A stretch of DNA of 34,976 nt from Candidatus Porisulfidus sp. TsSOB (lineage in GTDB: Bacteria; Pseudomonadota; Gammaproteobacteria; Poriferisulfidales; Poriferisulfidaceae), in NCBI GenBank assembly GCA_002631715.1, contig MRSX01000005.1:1-34976 (forward strand), given 5' to 3'. Shown here in pieces: positions 23,038 through 30,550 of the stretch; position 1 is the stretch's first letter, and every line of letters begins with the position of its first letter. The position numbers and the translations under genes were made by a program. The notes below the pieces were generated by a model, which saw nothing but the letters and a program-made list of their open reading frames with translations, was not told where the DNA came from and searched no databases.

Positions 23038-24407
23038 CGGGCATTGATGTCGGCCGTCTGGAGATCGTCAGGCATTCTCAGGGCGACCAGCATGGGCCAT
23101 GTCTGTTGGCGAAAGTCGGCCTGTTCAACGTACCGCAAGGGTCTGAGAGGAGGGAGTTTGACCTTGACGGGGTTCCGGTGAATGCCGTCGACTCGGAATT
23201 CATAATGCAGGTGAGGGCCGGTGGCCATGCCGGATCTTCCTACCCGGCCGATGACCTGTCCTTGGGTTACTTTGCTGCCGACCCGAAGGCCGCGGGCATA
23301 CCTTGAGAGGTGCGCGTAGACGGTGGTGTAGCGGGTGCCGTGCCGAATGAAGATTGCTCGGCCGTAGCCGCCTTTCCAGCCGCGGTGTATGACCGTTCCG
23401 TCGCCGGCCGCATAAACGGGAGTACCCGTGGGTGCAGCGTAGTCCACGCCGCGGTGTGGCCGGACTCGTTTGAGCACCGGATGCAATCGGCGCGGATTGA
23501 AATGGGAGCTGATGCGGGTGAAGTCCACGGGAGTACGCAAAAACTGCTTGCGCAGGTATTCGCCGTCCGGTGTGTAGTAATCGGCGCGACCGTCTTTTCC
23601 GACGTAGCGCAGTGCCTGATACGTTCGGCCTTGGTTGATGAATTCAGCGGCAAGAATCGGGCCGTCCTTAGCATGTTGACCTTCAATCCAGTGCTCGTCC
23701 CAGATTAGTTTGAACCGGTCGCTTTTTCGAATTTCCAAGGCGAAATCGATGTCCCAGCCGAAAATGTACGCAAGTTTCAGGATCATGGCGTGGCTGAGTC
23801 CTGCATCGTCTCCAGCCTCGAACAGGGTGCGGTCGATCATGCCACTGACTGTTCGGCGCTTGAGCTTTATCGGCAGGCTGGTCTGACCCACGGTATAGGT
23901 GCCGCCCAGCATACGCCAATAGTGGGTCTCTTTGCCGAAGGTTGGCTGGTACATCAGATGGCGCAGCCCTTGGTCGTCCCGGTTGATATGCAGGGTCTGC
24001 CCAGGGCGCAGCCGGTGCAGTGATTTTCCAGCGTCGCCAAGCCGAAGCAGGGCAGGGACAGAACGGCTTAGGCCCAATCGCCTGAAGATCTTGCTCAGGG
24101 TGTCGCCGGAACGGACCGTGATTTCCGCATCCCACTTGCGCAGGGCAGGGAGAGGGTTTGTAGTTTTTGTGTCTAGTTGTAGGGGAGTGGAAGAGAAGGC
24201 GGCTGGTTCGGCAGGTGAGGCGGGTTGGGCAACCATTTGAGGAGGAGGTTGCTGCGGCGCAGTCGTGACGGAGGCTTGGGTTGCGTTGGGTTTCGGAACG
24301 AAGGATAGAACGACCGCCAGCAGGCCCAGAGAGATGAAGATCGCCCACGCGTGCAGCCAACTTGGCCTCGGCGAAAGACTGGCCCAGAAAAATGACAGTG
24401 AAAACAT
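23034..24407 (-). CDS. M23 family metallopeptidase (MepM-like murein DD-endopeptidase)
   Basis: A 457-residue envelope protein that probably cuts peptide crosslinks in peptidoglycan. It has an N-terminal membrane anchor (about 17-37) and a Pro/Ala/Thr-rich linker. A LysM/OapA-like domain (about 94-142) begins TVRSGDTLSKIFRRLGL. The C-terminal LytM domain has intact zinc residues: HRGVDYAAPTGTPV (His318, Asp322), YAHLSRY (His366) and GPHLHYEF (His399, His401). It is first in a two-gene operon with anmK behind a strong promoter. M23-anmK next to tyrS is a conserved gammaproteobacterial neighbourhood. No clear Shine-Dalgarno was seen. Confidence 0.93.
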   Translation of the reverse strand: MFSLSFFWASLSPRPSWLHAWAIFISLGLLAVVLSFVPKPNATQASVTTAPQQPPPQMVAQPASPAEPAAFSSTPLQLDTKTTNPLPALRKWDAEITVRSGDTLSKIFRRLGLSRSVPALLRLGDAGKSLHRLRPGQTLHINRDDQGLRHLMYQPTFGKETHYWRMLGGTYTVGQTSLPIKLKRRTVSGMIDRTLFEAGDDAGLSHAMILKLAYIFGWDIDFALEIRKSDRFKLIWDEHWIEGQHAKDGPILAAEFINQGRTYQALRYVGKDGRADYYTPDGEYLRKQFLRTPVDFTRISSHFNPRRLHPVLKRVRPHRGVDYAAPTGTPVYAAGDGTVIHRGWKGGYGRAIFIRHGTRYTTVYAHLSRYARGLRVGSKVTQGQVIGRVGRSGMATGPHLHYEFRVDGIHRNPVKVKLPPLRPLRYVEQADFRQQTWPMLVALRMPDDLQTADINAR

Positions 24408-24442
24408 GCCGAAACAGGCAAATATTGGGAAGATTAGCAGGA

Positions 24443-24471
24443 ACTCTACTGAATTAATTGTAATTCGTCAA
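24443..24471 (-). promoter_or_regulatory. Sigma-70 promoter for the M23-anmK operon
   Basis: On the minus strand TTGACG (24471-24466) and TAGAGT (24448-24443) are separated by exactly 17 bases of AT-rich spacer. The expected transcript start is about 30 bases before the M23 ATG. Confidence 0.65.
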
Positions 24472-24554
24472 CCTTACGAAACCCGGAATTTCGCATTCGA
24501 GCCTGACCGGAAAGTGTTGATATGAAAGCATGGGCATGTCGGGATGGACATTTA

Positions 24555-24560
24555 TATAAT
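24555..24560 (+). promoter_or_regulatory. Perfect -10 hexamer upstream of tyrS
   Basis: TATAAT sits 112 bases before the tyrS start, with no good -35 at 16-18 bp. It is a plausible tyrS promoter leaving an untranslated leader of about 105 bases. No T-box or other leader structure was recognised. Confidence 0.35.
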
Positions 24561-24672
24561 AGTGTAAAGTCGTTTGCTGCACGCGAAGCTTTCTTTCGGA
24601 AGGTCTTGGAGGCGGCATTCAGGCTAGGCCAGCCGTTCCATTCCACAAATTATCCACCTGTTTTCTCCACTT

Positions 24673-25866
24673 TTGAACACTGAACTCACCGCACTTCTCC
24701 GTGGAACTGAACAGGTTTTCCACAAGGAGGATCTGGCCGAACGCCTGAAAGGCGGACGACCGCTCCGGGTCAAGGTGGGGTTCGATCCCACCACACCGGA
24801 CCTGCATCTGGGCCACACGGTGCTGATGCATAAAATGCGCCAATTTCAAGATCTTGGACATCAGGTAATTTTCCTGGTCGGGGATTTCACGGGGCGCATC
24901 GGGGATCCGTCCGGCCGCAATGCCACTCGCCCGATTCTGACTGCGCAGGAGTTGCAGGACAACCAGAAGACCTATCTGGAACAAGCGTTCAAGGTGCTGG
25001 ATCGCGAGAAGACCGAAGTGCGTTTCAATTCGGAGTGGATGGACCAGATGACGCCGGACGACCTGATCCGCTTGGCTTCCGAGCAGACGGTGGCGCGCAT
25101 GTTGGAACGGGACGATTTCTCCAAGCGCTACGGCGAGAACCAGCCGATTTCGATCCACGAGTTCCTGTATCCCTTGATTCAGGGCTACGACTCGGTCATG
25201 TTGGAAGCGGATGTGGAGCTAGGCGGGACGGATCAGACGTTCAACCTGCTGGTCGGGAGAGAATTACAGAAACGGCGCGGGCAGCCGCCGCAGATCGTGA
25301 TGACCCTGCCGCTTCTGGAAGGGACCGACGGGGTGAGGAAGATGTCCAAGACCTACGACAATGCCATCGGAATTCAGGAAGAACCCGAACAGATGTTCGG
25401 CAAGTTGATGTCGCTGTCGGATCCGATGATGTGGCGGTATTTCGATCTGCTGAGTTTGCGACCGGATTCGGATCTCGAAGACTTGCGGCAACAGGTCGAG
25501 GATGGCGCGAACCCGCGCGATGCAAAACTGGAACTGGCACGGGAGCTTGTTGCCCGATTCCATGACGAGACGTCGGCCGAACGGGCGCAGGAGGATTTTA
25601 CAGCGCGCTTCCGCGACCACCAGTTGCCGGAGGACATGGAAGAGATCGAATTGACAGCGGAAGAGGCATTGCCGCTGCCGAACGCTCTTCAACAGGCAGG
25701 GTTGTGTCCGTCGACTTCGGATGCGCGGCGGATGATGGAGGCGGGTGCCGTCCGGATGGACGGAGAAAAAATCAACGATCCCAAATGTGAATTGTCTTTC
25801 GACAACCCGGTCGTATTACAGGTCGGGCGTCGCCGGGTGGCGCGAGTGCGTCTGATCAAATGTTAG
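24673..25866 (+). CDS. tyrS: Tyrosyl-tRNA synthetase
   Basis: Charges tRNA-Tyr. The 397-residue enzyme has the class I signature HLGH (45-48), the KMSKT loop (223-227), tyrosine-pocket blocks [14 protein letters not shown] and [10 protein letters not shown], and a C-terminal S4 RNA-binding domain from about 335. The TTG start is used because no in-frame ATG or GTG exists between the upstream stop codon (24625-24627) and the conserved region. The resulting short N-terminus is about the length seen in pseudomonads. No good ribosome site was seen, so initiation may be weak. It is the right-hand member of the erpA-anmK-M23-tyrS neighbourhood. Confidence 0.96.
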   Translation: MNTELTALLRGTEQVFHKEDLAERLKGGRPLRVKVGFDPTTPDLHLGHTVLMHKMRQFQDLGHQVIFLVGDFTGRIGDPSGRNATRPILTAQELQDNQKTYLEQAFKVLDREKTEVRFNSEWMDQMTPDDLIRLASEQTVARMLERDDFSKRYGENQPISIHEFLYPLIQGYDSVMLEADVELGGTDQTFNLLVGRELQKRRGQPPQIVMTLPLLEGTDGVRKMSKTYDNAIGIQEEPEQMFGKLMSLSDPMMWRYFDLLSLRPDSDLEDLRQQVEDGANPRDAKLELARELVARFHDETSAERAQEDFTARFRDHQLPEDMEEIELTAEEALPLPNALQQAGLCPSTSDARRMMEAGAVRMDGEKINDPKCELSFDNPVVLQVGRRRVARVRLIKC

Positions 25867-25893
25867 CTTAAGTTTCCTTACTTTTCGCGTAAC

Positions 25894-25921
25894 TTGACAT
25901 TTCATGAAATAAGAAGATAAT
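25894..25921 (+). promoter_or_regulatory. Strong promoter with embedded palindromic operator for the toxin-antitoxin pair
   Basis: TTGACA (25894-25899), a 16-base spacer and GATAAT (25916-25921) form a near-consensus sigma-70 promoter. A perfect 12 bp palindrome, ATTTCATGAAAT (25899-25910), fills most of the spacer. This is the expected position for repression by the antitoxin or the toxin-antitoxin complex. Confidence 0.7.
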
Positions 25922-25953
25922 CAAGGTGCCGCGCCGAACTTCTAGTACAGATC

Positions 25954-26181
25954 ATGTCGTCTTCCCGCGTCAAGTTTGCAACCCAAATTGATAGCACCTT
26001 GCTTGACGAGGTGCGCATTTTAGCGAAAGAAGAAGGGCGTCAGATCCAGGCAATTACTGAAGAAGCCCTAGAAAACCTCCTTGAAGACCGGCGTCATGGG
26101 AAAGTGCGATCTCGCGTGATGCGTGCCTACCGGACGAGTCATGCTCGCTTTGGCTCGCTCTACGAGAAACTCGCATCTTGA
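25954..26181 (+). CDS. Ribbon-helix-helix antitoxin
   Basis: A 75-residue protein directly upstream of the Doc toxin. Its N-terminus VKFATQIDSTLLDEVRILAK fits a ribbon-helix-helix fold: one beta strand that would enter the DNA major groove, then two helices ending near LLEDRR. The C-terminal tail (RAYRTSHARFGSLYEKLAS) is basic and probably binds and neutralises the toxin. The stop codon overlaps the toxin start (TTGA), so both are co-translated. Classic Doc pairs with Phd, which has a different fold; this pairing with an RHH protein is an alternative known from hybrid systems. Confidence 0.78.
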   Translation: MSSSRVKFATQIDSTLLDEVRILAKEEGRQIQAITEEALENLLEDRRHGKVRSRVMRAYRTSHARFGSLYEKLAS

Positions 26182-26555
26182 GCCGAGAATACCTCACGTT
26201 GCCTGAAGTTTTGGCCATACACGAAGATCAAATTGATGTGTATGGTGGATCTGAAGGTATTCGCGACCTAGGGCAACTTGAAGCGGCTCTATTCCGGTCT
26301 CAATCCGGGTACTATCCAGATATCATTGCAGAGGCTGCGGCACTTTGGGAAAGCCTCTCGCAAAACCATCCATTCGTGGATGGCAATAAGCGTACGGCCT
26401 TTGCCTCGATGTACACCTTTTTACTACTCAACGAAATCGAGCTAACAGCGGATTCGGATTCAGCGTGGAATTTCCTATCTAAACTTTACAGGAAAGGGGA
26501 GTTTCGATACGAACGCCTAGATGAATGGCTTCGAGAGAATACTCGATCGGCTTGA
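26178..26555 (+). CDS. Doc family toxin (Fic fold, death on curing)
   Basis: A 125-residue Fic/Doc protein. The active-site motif is HPFVDGNKRTA (64-74), with the catalytic histidine. The lysine in NKR, where Fic AMP-transferases have glycine, is the Doc hallmark. The N-terminal YLTLPEVLAIHEDQIDVYGGSEGIRDLGQLEAAL is typical of the family, here written as a start YLTLPEVLAIHEDQI followed by GGSEGIRDLGQLEAAL. Doc of phage P1 phosphorylates EF-Tu and halts translation, so the same role is inferred. TTG 26178 overlaps the antitoxin stop. The operon is visibly more AT-rich than its neighbours and looks like an insertion downstream of tyrS. Confidence 0.88.
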   Translation: MSREYLTLPEVLAIHEDQIDVYGGSEGIRDLGQLEAALFRSQSGYYPDIIAEAAALWESLSQNHPFVDGNKRTAFASMYTFLLLNEIELTADSDSAWNFLSKLYRKGEFRYERLDEWLRENTRSA

Positions 26556-26586
26556 CAAACTCTCAGGCTTTTTTTGCCCTTCTACG

Positions 26587-27369
26587 TTAGCAATCCGGCT
26601 CTGATGAGAAACCACTTATCCACCCGATCTGAATCCAGTCGAACAATGCTTGGACTGTTGCTTGCGAATCACCGGCAGGCAAGGCTTCGAGACACTGGCC
26701 TTCGCCCAGCGCTTCCAGCAACTTATGTTCGCTGTCGGATAGCCGGGTAACGGTCACATCGAACGATTTTTGCCTGTGTATGCAGCAGGTGACCGGGGAT
26801 TGAGGAGGGAAAACCAAGCCGTTTTCTTGGTGGGAATGCCAGAGCGCGTCGACGGGCTGGGAAAACCGCATCAGATGCAGCGCATGGCTCAGAGTGAACT
26901 GAACCCGCATCTGCTGGTCCGATTCTAGGGCTTGAAAAGCGACCCAGTCAAAATCTGGATCCGGTGCTTCGAATCGTGCCGAGTGGATTTGCCATTCGAG
27001 TTGTGCGAGCTCACTGAGATAACCAAAATTAGCCAACTCCTTGCAACTTTTCTGTGCCCGGTCGAGCAGTTCGGGCAGGAAATCACCGTATTCATGCAGA
27101 TCAGGGGACCGGGATCCGAATGCCGGAATTTCCTGGGCTAGGAGTTGTCGCCAATACCGGGGGCCTAGGATTTCCCGAGTGACCGGGTAAGCGGCATCAA
27201 GTGCTTCTAGGTGCGCTCCTCTGATGTTGCTCCGGTATGCGTCCAACCGCATTTCCGGGCGGATGCCGCGAGCCGGATGAATCAGGGAGTCGAGCCCGGG
27301 GTCTGCGCTTCCCGTTCGGGTTACCGCCTCCAGCATCTTGGTTTGGAGTTTCGCAAGATTCATGCGCAC
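26587..27369 (-). CDS. bufC: BufC/HvfC family protein (DUF2063)
   Basis: A 260-residue protein of the DUF2063 family, annotated in databases as having a putative DNA-binding domain but now seen as the partner protein for MNIO enzymes. Recognisable family features are the N-terminal block RLDAYRSNIRGAHLEALDAAYP and the following GPRYWRQLLAQ. DLHEYGDFLPELL and a C-terminal region with LSDSEHKLLEAL also fit. It overlaps bufB by 10 bp. By analogy with studied bufferin systems it helps present the precursor peptide to BufB. It is the last gene of the operon, and its stop faces the toxin gene 31 bp away. Confidence 0.85.
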   Translation of the reverse strand: MRMNLAKLQTKMLEAVTRTGSADPGLDSLIHPARGIRPEMRLDAYRSNIRGAHLEALDAAYPVTREILGPRYWRQLLAQEIPAFGSRSPDLHEYGDFLPELLDRAQKSCKELANFGYLSELAQLEWQIHSARFEAPDPDFDWVAFQALESDQQMRVQFTLSHALHLMRFSQPVDALWHSHQENGLVFPPQSPVTCCIHRQKSFDVTVTRLSDSEHKLLEALGEGQCLEALPAGDSQATVQALFDWIQIGWISGFSSEPDC

Positions 27370-28196
27370 ACGGCCTGATAGGCCTTGTCAAGCCGCTGGG
27401 TTTCCTGCCAGACGACAGGCCATGGAGGCAGCGAAGTGTCCCATTCGAACAGGACCGGAACCTCCGGGATACGTGGCACTACGTCCAGAAAAAGGTTCAG
27501 AACCTCATCACAGACGCATCCCCCGTGCGTATCGATCAAAAGCCCATCGCGTTCCTCGTGGTCTGCCAGATGAACCTCACGCACATGCGCCCAGGGCATG
27601 GCGTCCAACAGGTCGTGTGGATCGTGGTTGTGGTTAACCGAGTTGACGTAGACGTTGTTGATGTCCAAGAGAAGTTTGCAACCGGTTCGCGTACAGAGTT
27701 CCCGCAGGAAATCGCCTTCGCTCAGAGTGGAATGTTCGTATTCCAGATAAGTGGAAATATTCTCGACCAGGATGTTCTGGCCGAGAAAATCCTGGACCTC
27801 GGAGATCCGGTCTGCTACGTGTTGCAGAGCCTCCTCGGTCCACGGCAAAGGGAGGAGGTCATGGCTGTGGATGCCGTTGCAGGCCGTGAAAGCAAGATGT
27901 TCCGAGACATGGCGGGCTCCGGTATTTTTGGCGAGGGCCCGAACCCGGCCAAGGTATTCGCGATCCAGTGGATCGATGCCGCCGAGGGAAAGGCTGACGC
28001 CGTGCAGGGCTACCGGGTATTGTTCGGCAATGGCTTCGGCCTGAAACCTGAGGGCACCTCCGGCACACAAATGGTTGTCGGTCAGAAGCTCGAACCAGGG
28101 AACTGCGGGGCTCTGCTGCAGAATGTCCGGGACGTGGGGGCCACGTAAACCGACCCCCATTCCCGTGAGTGAAGTCGCCGTATCTACGGCAGGCAT
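27360..28196 (-). CDS. bufB: BufB/HvfB, DUF692 multinuclear iron oxidative enzyme (MNIO)
   Basis: A 278-residue TIM-barrel enzyme of the DUF692/MNIO family. Family members use a cluster of non-haem irons to modify cysteines in small peptides. The expected metal-binding residues are present: LRGPH near the start, ALHGVSLSLG (His65), SEHLAF (Glu99, His100), LVENIS (Glu145, Asn146), LLLDINN (Asp178), EVHLADH (His209), IDTHGG and LFEWD. ATG 28196 is chosen over the TTG one codon earlier. It lies 7 bp after bufA and overlaps bufC, so the three genes are one operon. In studied bufferins the modification converts cysteines to thiooxazole groups; the exact product here is inferred. Confidence 0.9.
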   Translation of the reverse strand: MPAVDTATSLTGMGVGLRGPHVPDILQQSPAVPWFELLTDNHLCAGGALRFQAEAIAEQYPVALHGVSLSLGGIDPLDREYLGRVRALAKNTGARHVSEHLAFTACNGIHSHDLLPLPWTEEALQHVADRISEVQDFLGQNILVENISTYLEYEHSTLSEGDFLRELCTRTGCKLLLDINNVYVNSVNHNHDPHDLLDAMPWAHVREVHLADHEERDGLLIDTHGGCVCDEVLNLFLDVVPRIPEVPVLFEWDTSLPPWPVVWQETQRLDKAYQAVCA

Positions 28197-28203
28197 CAAA
28201 GGG

Positions 28204-28488
28204 TTATTTTGCAGGTTTGACCGCGTGCACGGCTCCGCCTACGATCTTCTCGCAGGTGCCTTCTGGAACATAGATCCATTCGGTTTCCATGCCGTCTTCT
28301 GGAGCTGCGCCGGCACATCGGTGTGCGCCATCCGTCGCGCCACAGTCATTCATCCCAGCCTTGGAAATACCCGTGCATTTTTCCCAGTTTTTGGGGGCAT
28401 CGGGGACCGCCAGCGCGGAAGTAGAAGCCAAGCCGGAACCGAGAGCCAGCACGATCAGGCTGGATGCCAGAGAGTGTGATTTTTTCAT
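28204..28488 (-). CDS. bufA1: BufA1-type bufferin precursor (DUF2282), exported metal-binding peptide
   Basis: A 94-residue precursor. A Sec signal (residues 1-27, ending ALA) is followed by a mature part of about 67 residues with exactly four cysteines (Cys38, Cys49, Cys58, Cys79). The blocks [21 protein letters not shown] and [15 protein letters not shown] are the DUF2282 fingerprint. Bufferins are ribosomally made peptides whose cysteines are modified by the MNIO enzyme before export, and they bind copper in the periplasm. TAAGG lies 5 bases before the start and an ECF-type promoter candidate lies just upstream. No doxX-type bufD is adjacent on either side. Confidence 0.9.
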   Translation of the reverse strand: MKKSHSLASSLIVLALGSGLASTSALAVPDAPKNWEKCTGISKAGMNDCGATDGAHRCAGAAPEDGMETEWIYVPEGTCEKIVGGAVHAVKPAK

Positions 28489-28534
28489 GTTTGCCTTAGG
28501 TTGATTGATAGAGGGGGGGATAAACCCCTTGAGC

Positions 28535-28563
28535 TATAGACAGCATTGTCATGCTTTTGTTCC
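28535..28563 (-). promoter_or_regulatory. Candidate ECF (sigma-E-like) promoter for bufABC
   Basis: On the minus strand GGAACAA (28563-28557) is followed after 16 bases by TCTATA (28540-28535). This resembles the GGAACTT-N16-TCTGA pattern of RpoE-type sigma factors. It would start transcription about 40 bases before bufA1. A small GGGG/CCCC hairpin lies in the leader. Confidence 0.45.
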
Positions 28564-28647
28564 CGCATGTCCAGAAAAAGCATCGGCTCTTGGCACGAGC
28601 ACAAGGCATCGGTGTCACAAATCACAAGTCGTTCAGGCACCATTGCG

Positions 28648-28653
28648 TATAAT
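28648..28653 (+). promoter_or_regulatory. Perfect -10 hexamer upstream of the FAD oxidoreductase
   Basis: TATAAT lies 94 bases before the start codon on the plus strand, with only a weak -35 at 17 bp. It is a reasonable but unproven promoter for the divergent gene. Confidence 0.35.
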
Positions 28654-28747
28654 CCTCCCGCAACCTATGCCGGGTCTGGTATTGAATTTCACGGGAGGAA
28701 ATCGCAGACGGTGACCGATAGAAGTCACGTGTGAAGCGGGCACAACC

Positions 28748-30106
28748 ATGCCAAAAAAAATTGCGATTATCGGTGGGGGAGTTTCAGGATTGGGGGCGGC
28801 TTGGGCGCTACATCGGCACCCGGGTCAATTCGATTTTCGATTGTTCGAAGCGCAGTCTCAGCTTGGTGGCAACGCCGTCACGGTCGAGATGCCGCAAGAT
28901 GATGGAACCTCGATCCCATTCGATATTTCCGTCACTGCGTGCATTCCCACGGTCTACCACCATATTCTCCTGATCCTGCAGCAGTACGGGATCGAACTGG
29001 TGGACACCCGGTTCAGTTACAGCGTGAAATACCGGGGTGGTGTTTACGCTCACGATTTCGATTCCGACATCAGGAAGCAGTTGCAGCCGGAAATCGAGAA
29101 ATTCCAAAGAATCCTGAAACGCCTCAAATGGTTTGGTCAACTCAGCCGGTCTAGGTCCAAGTTGCTCAACGCTCTCAACCCGTTTAACTACGTCAGTATG
29201 GGTACGGTTCTCAATCTGGGCGGGTTGTCCGGAGATTTCCGGTACAAGATTCTGAAGCCCATGTTCGTCAACTTCCTGATGGCCACGAACGTATTCGACA
29301 TGCCGGCGGCCTTGTTTGCTCGGTACCTGGAGTTTTTCGACATTGAAACTGCTACGCCGATGCAGACTTGGGATCAGGGCACGCAACGGATCTATCGAGA
29401 GTTGTCGGCCGACTTTCAGGACAAGATTTACCTCAACCGACCGGTTCGAAAAGTGTATCGGGGCGACTCCGATGTGGTCGTTGAGGATGAAAACGGACAA
29501 ACGGAGACATTCGATGAAGTGATTTTTGCGTGCAACGCGAATCAGACGCTAATGATGCTGGATAAGCCAACCTTCCTTGAGAGATGGCTTCTCTCATCGA
29601 TTCGCTACGAGAGTGAATTGCACAACCATACGATTATTCATTCGGATGCCTCGATTCTCCCGGACACCGACGTCAAAGAACTCGACACCCGAAGCAACCA
29701 TATCGAACAATACGGGGCCAGGCCCGACAACTACGAAATCACCTACATCATGCACAACCAGCAGCCTTGGGCGAAACGATCGGACAAGCCCTGCTTGGTG
29801 ACCTACAATCCGATCAGCCGCATTGACGAAGGCAAGATCATCAAGAAGTGGTGGTTCCAGCACATCGTGCACGATGTGCGCCATGTGACCCTTCTCGTTC
29901 CCATGTTCCGTTTCGTTCAGGGTAAGAGGCGAACCTGGCACTGTGGTGCCCATACCTTGATCAACAGTCAGGAGACCTGCTTCGTGACCGGCCTCGTTAC
30001 GGCAAGGCAACTCGGGGCAGACTATCCGTTCCAGGACCCCGAAGCGAGGAAGTGGTTCAACTTTTACGGGCGGGTGATGTACGGCTGGCGCCTAAGAAAG
30101 GCGTGA
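28748..30106 (+). CDS. FAD-dependent amine-oxidase-like oxidoreductase (COG2907 type)
   Basis: A 452-residue flavoprotein. The N-terminal dinucleotide fold IAIIGGGVSGLGAAWAL (about 5-21) binds FAD, and FEAQSQLGGNAVTVEM continues the flavin-binding motif. FVTGLVTARQLGADYP near the C-terminus forms the second FAD contact. The sequence around TPMQTWDQGTQRIYREL and NYEITYIMHNQQPW is typical of the COG2907 group. That group often neighbours cyclopropane-fatty-acid synthase and DUF1365 genes; neither is here, so it stands alone. It probably acts on lipids or amines, but the substrate is unknown. There is no signal peptide. It is divergent from the bufferin operon. Confidence 0.85.
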   Translation: MPKKIAIIGGGVSGLGAAWALHRHPGQFDFRLFEAQSQLGGNAVTVEMPQDDGTSIPFDISVTACIPTVYHHILLILQQYGIELVDTRFSYSVKYRGGVYAHDFDSDIRKQLQPEIEKFQRILKRLKWFGQLSRSRSKLLNALNPFNYVSMGTVLNLGGLSGDFRYKILKPMFVNFLMATNVFDMPAALFARYLEFFDIETATPMQTWDQGTQRIYRELSADFQDKIYLNRPVRKVYRGDSDVVVEDENGQTETFDEVIFACNANQTLMMLDKPTFLERWLLSSIRYESELHNHTIIHSDASILPDTDVKELDTRSNHIEQYGARPDNYEITYIMHNQQPWAKRSDKPCLVTYNPISRIDEGKIIKKWWFQHIVHDVRHVTLLVPMFRFVQGKRRTWHCGAHTLINSQETCFVTGLVTARQLGADYPFQDPEARKWFNFYGRVMYGWRLRKA

Positions 30107-30187
30107 ATTAAAATCAGCCCGTTTTCATGCGTCTCGAACCCGCACGGAAGACTGTGTCGGGACGTCCATCTGATAAACTTCGCACGG

Positions 30188-30264
<77 letters not shown>

Positions 30265-30301
30265 GCAGACAGTGTCCGGAGTCTCGACTCATGGATGAAT
30301 C

Positions 30302-30378
30302 GCGCCCGTAGCTCAGTGGATTAGAGCATCGGTCTTCTAAACCGAGGGTCGCAGGTTCGAGTCCTGCCGGGCGCGCCA
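30302..30378 (+). tRNA. tRNA-Arg (anticodon TCT)
   Basis: Acceptor stem GCGCCCG/CGGGCGC with G discriminator, anticodon loop CTTCTAA reading TCT, T-loop GGTTCGAGTCC and encoded CCA. It reads AGA and AGG codons. It lies 37 bases after tRNA-Pro. Confidence 0.97.
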
Positions 30379-30388
30379 GTCGATCGGC

Positions 30389-30465
30389 GGTGAGCGTAGC
30401 TCAGTCGGTAGAGCACAGGATTGTGGCTCCTGAGGTCGCGGGTTCAAATCCCGTCGCTCACCCCA
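30389..30465 (+). tRNA. tRNA-His (anticodon GTG)
   Basis: Anticodon loop TTGTGGC reads GTG. An extra 5' G opposite the C discriminator gives the eight-pair acceptor stem special to tRNA-His, and CCA is encoded. It lies 10 bases after tRNA-Arg. Confidence 0.97.
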
Positions 30466-30474
30466 TCCCAGGAT

Positions 30475-30550
30475 GGGCCATTAGCTCAATTGGTAGAGCA
30501 ACTGACTCTTAATCAGCAGGTTCGGGGTTCGAGTCCCTGATGGCCCACCA
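30475..30550 (+). tRNA. tRNA-Lys (anticodon CTT)
   Basis: Acceptor stem GGGCCAT/ATGGCCC, anticodon loop CTCTTAA reading CTT, T-loop GGTTCGAGTCC and encoded CCA. It reads AAG; a TTT-reading lysine tRNA must be elsewhere in the genome. Confidence 0.96.

Noticed and set aside
24650..24658. DnaA-box-like TTATCCACC just before tyrS
   Set aside because: A single 9-mer with one mismatch, no cluster of boxes and no origin-type genes nearby, so chance is the simplest reading.
26556..26586. T7 run between doc and bufC as an intrinsic terminator
   Set aside because: The run is present, but only a three-base-pair stem can be drawn, so I do not call a terminator.
27237..28148. 303-codon plus-strand frame opposite bufB
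   Set aside because: The opposite strand encodes a DUF692 protein with all metal ligands; the plus frame shows nothing.
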